A DNA stretch of 64,000 bases from Cynocephalus volans. Lineage: Eukaryota; Chordata; Mammalia; Dermoptera; Cynocephalidae. Position numbers and translations under genes: made by a program. Positions 58,983-64,000 of the stretch are shown in pieces; position 1 is the stretch's first letter, and the number at the start of each line of letters is the position of its first letter. Under the pieces are notes generated by a model. The model did no database searches and was not told the DNA's origin. It worked only from the letters and a program-made list of their open reading frames with translations. The stretch covers positions 101,371,835 through 101,435,834 of the forward strand of contig NC_084469.1 of assembly GCF_027409185.1 (NCBI RefSeq). Reading direction: 5' to 3'.

Positions 58983-59165
58983 GGGCTGGCTGGTTAGCTC
59001 AGCTGGTATAGCACAGCCTTGTAACACCAAGGTCAAGGGTTCAGATACCCATGCTGGCCAATCACCAACCAACCCACCAATCAACCAAACAGAAAAAACA
59101 AAATTGTTCCATCCCCGTATAGGCCGGCTGCCAAATAATAATAATAACAATAAATTAATTAATTA
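58983..59165 (+). mobile_element. tRNA-Ile-like monomer SINE with repeated end
   Basis: gggctggctggttagctcag, accaaggtcaagggttcaga and tgctggccaatcaccaacc form one unit. About 50 bp later a second unit end, atccccgtataggccggctg plus ccaaataata, appears before the AT-rich tail. It is either a partial dimer with a lost middle or two overlapping insertions. Confidence 0.75.
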
Positions 59166-59517
59166 GTTAATTAAATGAAATCAAACGAAGGCAGGGAAAC
59201 TCCTGCCGGAAGTCCTATTCATTAATCACCAGTTTATACAGAAATCCCTGGTCATCCAGGAAAGGGCCTAGGACAGGCTGCTGCTCTCACACTTTTGAGC
59301 TACTCATGTTTTCTGTCTGGAGAAATGCACAAGGCTACTGACTGTCATTAAATAACACAGTTCAAAGAACCGAAAGACACACCCAGTTCTCCTTGATTAG
59401 ATATGCTGAGTGAACTTCTCATAGGATTATCAATAAACTAAAGAACATGCTGCGTTTACACTGACTCTGCTTACTTGATGTTTTCTAAATATCCAGAAAG
59501 ACACAAGTGTTCAGAAA

Positions 59518-60333
59518 TTTTTTAATTGATGAATAATAATTGCATATATTGATAGGGTACTTTGTGATGTTTTTTAACCAAGCCAAAGAGATCTAATCGA
59601 GTTTGATTGCTCATTGCACTAAGAGCTAATCAGAGACAAAAATAGTGTCCAGCAGAAGGATTTTACTTATGGCCAAGAGAACGGGTGAGCAGAGTAGTAA
59701 CGTCAGCCTACCCCCCTCCAACTGACTAAGGTTAAGTGTTTTAAAAGGGAAAAAAAGAATACAGGTTCATGCAAGGAGGTAGTGAAGTGGGGGATCACGG
59801 GGTTTGCAGGTGGCTGTAGTTAGAGGTCAGGATTTCATGATGAACAGGGTTCTTGGCTTCATGGGGTCTGTGGCTGGTGGTCTGGTGGGCCTCAAGTCCG
59901 TGATGTTATTTTGGAGCCGGAGTCATTATTTTGTGGGGGAAAACTCAAAGACAGTGACCTTAGCCAAGCATCACTGGAAATTTAAAATAAATAACTCAGA
60001 CTCTTGACTAATGTATATGCCTAACACAATCTTCTCTAAGCAAGAGTATAGGCTAGTGATCAGCTTGGCCTTTCTTTGGAATGCCTTTGTTCAAAAAGAT
60101 TGATTAGGATCCAAGCCTGGAGGGGAAAAAAAATGTTGATTAGGAAGGCAGGAGAACAGGAGGGAGACTCAGCTCTGATTCATAACCTTTCAGCATATGG
60201 AAGCTATGTAAATGGGCACAGGGAGGAAAGAGAATTCCTAAAAAAAGAAAATTCCTACTGGGGCCTCAGTTTCATTTTGATAGATAGATTAGAATTATAA
60301 AATCGAGCTAATTAACATATTCATCACCTAACC
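59518..60333 (-). mobile_element. old antisense L1 end split by an unclassified insertion
   Basis: 59518-59577 (gcatatattgatagggtact) and 60291-60333 (gagctaattaacatattcat) are consecutive parts of one antisense L1 3' end. The 710 bp between them are not L1, contain no gene that I can recognise, and may be an old LTR or other insertion. Confidence 0.45.
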
Positions 60334-60337
60334 TACT

Positions 60338-60618
60338 GCTGTGGTTTAAATGAACCCCAAGCTATGTTGGAACTTGACCCCTAACATGGTGGTGGATGGT
60401 GGGGCAATTAAGAGTTGATTGATTGGATTGTTGAGGACCGTGCCCTTCTAAGTGGATTAATCCACTCATGCAGTAATTGGTTCATGGTGTAGTGAGTTGA
60501 TCTGGTCTGGCTTTATAAGGAGACTAGGTGAGAAGATTAGCTCAGTTGCTCATACAATTCTCTTCTCACAGGGGATGTGAAGCTGTCTTAGGTTTGCTGG
60601 AACCCTCGAGAGGGCCTA
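60338..60618 (+). mobile_element. MaLR-type LTR (MST/MLT-like)
   Basis: tgctgtggtttaaatgaacc, gttggaacttgacccctaac, gtggtggatggtggggcaat and taatccactcatgcagtaat, then tataaggagactaggtgaga. It ends where the TFIP11 retrocopy starts. Confidence 0.65.
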
Positions 60619-60621
60619 GCC

Positions 60622-63346
60622 ATGTCGCTGTCCCACTTTTGCCAGCTTGGAGATGGCCACATGGATGATGATGACCATGGGCAGGAGAAACTTGCGATCA
60701 CTGACTGGGATCTCCAGAATGGGTTCAACCCTGATTGGCAGCACCCCTGGCAGACTAAGGAAGAGGCCACCTATGGGATGTGGGCAGTGGGTGACTCTGA
60801 TGCTGAAAGGCCCAGCTTTCGGGGCAAACGGGCCCAGGACTGCTCTGCGCCAGTCATCTTTATCAGCGTGGGGCTCTACAAAGGCACAGCAGAGGAGATG
60901 GACTTGGAAGATTCAGATGACAAAGAGACACCTGCTCTTAAGCAGGATGAACTTCCCTTCCTATGGATTTTGGACCAAAGAAATTCAGAACAAGTGGCAA
61001 TTTTCAGACTGGTTGGAAAGTGTTTGCAGGAGGAACCATGTCTTTCCTGGACTTTGGCAGCTGGGAAAGAAACACAAAAGGAATTGGACAGAAGCTTCTT
61101 CAGAAGATGGGCTATGTCCCTAGAAGGGGCCTTGGGATGAACACACGAGGTATCCTGAACCCAATCGAAGCCAAACAGAGAAAGGGAAAAGGAGCTGTGG
61201 GGGGTTATGGCTCTGGGAGTACCACTCAGTCCCTGCAAAACTTACCCGTGATTGACTCAAAAGAAGCCTAAATGCTTTTCCAGGATAGTTGAAGCCTTGA
61301 AGGCCCTGGGCAGGGTTAGCATGAAGCTCACCACTCCCCAGAAGGAGCTGTCTCAGGTCAAGGTCACAGACATGACTGATGGATCTTGGACATGACTGGC
61401 ACCATTGTGCACACAATAAGCTCAAACTAGCCGAAGGCCTTGTCTTCCACTCCAGCACCAAACCCCTCCCCACTTCTCTTCACGAGAAGCCTCATGACTT
61501 AAACAGAAACCCTTTTGCTTCTGCAAGGGTGCAATTCTCCACCCTGGTTGCATAGCTTCCACATTAGCATAATGCCCCTCCTTGATTATATCAGCCAGCC
61601 ATTGGCACCCTATACAAGCTCTACCACCCCCACACACAGTGCTGTCTTCCATTTTGAGGACAGCCCTGGGCTGCCCTGCACTTTGAGCACAGCCTGTCAG
61701 ATTCTTTTCCTTTAATAAAGCTCGAACGGTACCCGGTATCTTGGCTCACTCTCTTTCAGTGACAGGCTGGGAGGAAAAGGTCTACTACAGCTACAGCCAG
61801 ATCAGCCACCAACACAGCATCAACAACTATGGGCTCCTTCTGCAGTGCCAACAGCCACCACAGCCCGGCAAAGAGGCCAAGGACCTGGGTTTCACACTGC
61901 CCAAGCTGGAGCACAGCCTGCAGCTGCTCATTGACCGCACAGAGCAGGAGATCATCAAGAACCACTGGCAGCTGCAGTACAAGCGGGACCTTGTGATCAA
62001 CCTCTTCCATGAGCTGGAGAAGAGTCGAGGTCTTGTTCCATGAGAAGTGGGTCATCTCCAACCTCAGCAAGGTCCTGGAGATGATGGAGCAGTGTGAGCG
62101 GTGGGTGCAGCCTAACTGCAGCAGCCCCCTCACCCTGGACAAGTGTGCCCAAGTCTTCCAAACCCTCCAGGATGAGTCCTGCAAGGATCAGAGGACATTG
62201 GACCACATGGATCTCACCGTGGCCATCAGCTATCTGCTCATGAAGGAGTACTTACAGGAGTGGGATCCCCTCTGAGACCACACTTATGGAACCGAGACTA
62301 TCTACAAATGGAAACGCTTCCTGGAGAATGACCAGCTCTTGTGCCTCAGCAGGCAGAACCCCTCGACAGACCCCTTTCACAGGTTGATATGGGAAGTCTG
62401 GATGCCTTTGGTTTGAAATAGTGTCACGCAGTGGCAGCCAAGAAACTGCAAGCTGATGGCGGACTTTCTGGAGAGCTGGGTGAACCCTATTCCAGTGTGG
62501 ATTTTAGAGAACATACTAGACCAACTCATCTTCCCCAAACTGCAGAAGGAGGTGGAAAAGTGGGACCCACTGATAGACACTTTTCCTGTTCACTCTTCGA
62601 TACCCCCATGGCTGTCCCTCATGCAAATGTGGCTGGAGCCACTCTTTACCCTCATTGGCAGCAAGCTGTCTGGCACCCTGCACAAGTGGCACCCTAGGGA
62701 CTCCTCTGCCAAGCTCATCCTCCAGCCCTGGAAAGATGTCTTCACCCCTGGTTCCTGGGAAGCATTCATGGTCAACAAGCATTCATAGTGCCCAAACTGG
62801 GATGTGTCTTGGTGTTAATCATTAACCCCCACCAGCAGCACATGGATGCTTTTCTATTGGGTGATGGACTGGGAAGGGATGATCTCCATCTTCAGCCTGC
62901 TGGGGCTTCTGGAAAAGCACTTCTTCCCCAAGTGGCTTCAGGTGCTGCATTCCTAGCTCAGTAACAGCCCCAATTATGAGGAGGTCACCAAGTGGTACGT
63001 GGGTTGGAAATCCATGTTCTCAGACCAAGTGCTGGCACATCCATCCATTGAGAACAAATTGAATGAAGCACTGGATATCATGAACAAGGCGGTGTCCTCC
63101 AATGTTGGTGCCTCCATGTAGCCAGGAGTGAGGGACAACATTGCCTATCTCGCCCACACAGAGCAGAGAAAGGACTTCCAGTACCAGGCCAGGCAGGAGA
63201 GGTGGGAGGCTGAGAACATGGTGCAGAAGGGCACCTACACTTTTGGCTGCATCATGATCTACATCCACTGGGGAGTGGAGTTCATCTGGGGCAAGAAGAC
63301 CTGAGTGCCCACCTCCCTGCAGAGCCTGATCGACATGGCCAAATAG
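60622..63346 (+). pseudogene. TFIP11: TFIP11 processed pseudogene
   Basis: Retrocopy of tuftelin-interacting protein 11, a G-patch protein that drives spliceosome disassembly with DHX15. The N-terminus begins MSLSHFCQLGDGHMDDDDHG and continues ITDWDLQNGFNP, QTKEEATYGMW and RPSFRGKRA. The G-patch (about 60985-61190) reads [20 protein letters not shown] and then [13 protein letters not shown]. After the [50 protein letters not shown]-like text and SLQSLIDMAK at the C-terminus follow. It has no introns, several frameshifts (one near 60960, before the G-patch), stops (for example after 62039), an internal loss after about 61270 and another of about 35 codons near 63225. The last TAG is at 63344-63346, with 3' UTR-like sequence after it. 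It is not functional. Confidence 0.95.
61397..61758 (+). mobile_element. solo LTR inside the TFIP11 retrocopy (class I type)
   Basis: A 362-bp LTR-like insertion starting tggcaccattgtgcacacaa and ending ggctcactctctttca, with aataaa at 61714-61719 in the R-like part. It separates two parts of the TFIP11 text that are adjacent in the gene. Flanking atgac (61392-61396) and gtgac (61759-61763) form a 5-bp TSD with one mismatch. No internal viral genes are present. Confidence 0.8.
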
Positions 63347-63509
63347 AGAGTGGCAGGTCTGGAGCAGCCCATGTTGCAGGGAACTCTAAGCATTTTTAAA
63401 TTGTTGAGCCTTTCCCTTTTCCACTTGAGAAACTGTTTTAGAAACTTTATGCTCCATTGGAAACTTGAGCCCCTGCGATTTACCCTGCTTGCCTCTTGGG
63501 CTCACCTTC
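63347..63509 (+). other. TFIP11 3' UTR-like sequence
   Basis: Follows the pseudogene stop without a break and precedes the LTR, so it is probably the rest of the retrocopy. No A-tail was identified. Confidence 0.4.
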
Positions 63510-63876
63510 TGTGAGATAACAGCAGCCTCACACCCCTCCCCAGGGGCCAGAGGCAAATTAGGCTCCTAAAGTGACCAGCACACTGTGTCCCACAATCAGC
63601 CAATCCAAGTTAGCTGGACAGCATCCCTCATTTACATAAGAGGACCTGAATGGGAACTTAGGAGGAAGAAGGGTGGGAATTTAGGCCATGTAAGGGGGTT
63701 GTTTCCTTTGTTCTGGGAGACACTGGCTTGGGAGTTTCTGCCCCCCCAGTGCTCTCCTTGCTTGCAAGCAAAAAGGCACGGTAACACTGAACAAAGAGCT
63801 GCAACACTAAATAAAGAGCTAAAAACTACAACATTGATGCTGGTCTTGGATTCCTCTCTGAATTCGCCCTACAACA
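63510..63876 (+). mobile_element. 5' LTR of a class I endogenous retrovirus
   Basis: About 367 bp from tgtgagataacagcagcctc to cgccctacaaca (TG...CA ends). It contains a promoter-like cctcatttacataagagg and aataaa at 63810-63815 inside a short direct repeat (acaaagagctgcaacac / aataaagagct). The start is chosen by the TG rule and is less certain than the end, which is fixed by the primer site. Confidence 0.7.
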
Positions 63877-64000
63877 TTTGGGGTCTGGTCCAGGATGTGT
63901 TCACTCAGGGGAACTGAGACCCACAGCTCCAGATGGCAGGCAGCGCACTGGAAAGTTGTACCTCAGCTTGGGGCTGAACTCGCTGCAGATGCTGGTTCCC
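63877..64000 (+). mobile_element. endogenous retrovirus leader with primer-binding site
   Basis: Directly after the LTR end and a tt spacer, positions 63879-63896 match a tRNA-Pro primer-binding site with three changes, the arrangement of gammaretrovirus-like elements. The following leader continues to the window edge, so the internal region, if kept, lies outside. Confidence 0.65.

Noticed and set aside
60622-61140. A functional TFIP11 N-terminal protein from the 172-codon open frame.
   Set aside because: The frame leaves the TFIP11 register near 60960, before the G-patch, and the locus has no introns.

Overview
The window is nuclear DNA of a placental mammal. Three things show this: single-exon olfactory receptor genes with the usual seven-helix motifs, dense LINE-1 (L1) insertions of several ages together with ancient MIR, L2 and MaLR-type repeats, and an intronless copy of the splicing-factor gene TFIP11. 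The lineage clue is a set of young tRNA-Ile-like SINEs, as monomers and as head-to-tail dimers, most with clear target-site duplications (TSDs). From memory they resemble the CYN SINEs of colugos (Dermoptera); a horseshoe or roundleaf bat with Rhin-1-type SINEs is the main alternative. I could not search a repeat library, so the lineage is an inference.

Layout. 1-455 is the 5' half of a broken OR7-like receptor pseudogene on the minus strand. 456-4400 holds old repeats (hAT-like, MIR, L1 tail). 4410-9835 is a nearly full-length dead L1. 9836-18430 is a stack of L1 pieces of different ages set into the left flank of an olfactory receptor duplicon. 20104-21042 and 32514-33452 are two intact OR7-type receptor genes in the same orientation; both are 312 residues and align without gaps, with about 78% identity by hand. 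They sit in two copies of one duplicated block (about 17.4-22.5 kb and 29.9-36.5 kb) whose 5' and 3' noncoding flanks can still be aligned. A third flank copy at 25.3-26.1 kb has no receptor beside it. Between them lie L1, L2, LTR, MITE-like and SINE insertions.

36841-46400 is L1-rich: an L1 with about 100-bp tandem units in its 5' UTR and its reverse-transcriptase core deleted, then an unusual composite retroelement (40789-43805), then a truncated younger L1 split by a SINE. The composite has an L1-type 5' end, about 21 copies of a GC-rich 80-bp repeat, a short endonuclease-region fragment of L1 ORF2 and an L1-type 3' tail. A second, truncated copy sharing its internal junction lies at 31254-31516 with its own TSD. 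It is built like the SVA and LAVA elements of apes and is the strongest candidate in the window for something undescribed.

46400-64000 is mostly gene-poor: L1 remnants, a degenerate C2H2 zinc-finger pseudogene (51.6-52.2 kb), an 80-bp palindromic element split by a SINE, and a 21-nt SINE fragment inserted between perfect 18-bp duplications. The right edge holds a TFIP11 processed pseudogene cut by a 362-bp solo LTR, then the 5' LTR and primer-binding region of a class I (gammaretrovirus-like) endogenous retrovirus running off the edge.

Only the two olfactory receptors look like functional protein-coding genes. Repeat family names are recognised from memory of consensus features, and boundaries are good to roughly 10-50 bp unless a TSD fixes them.
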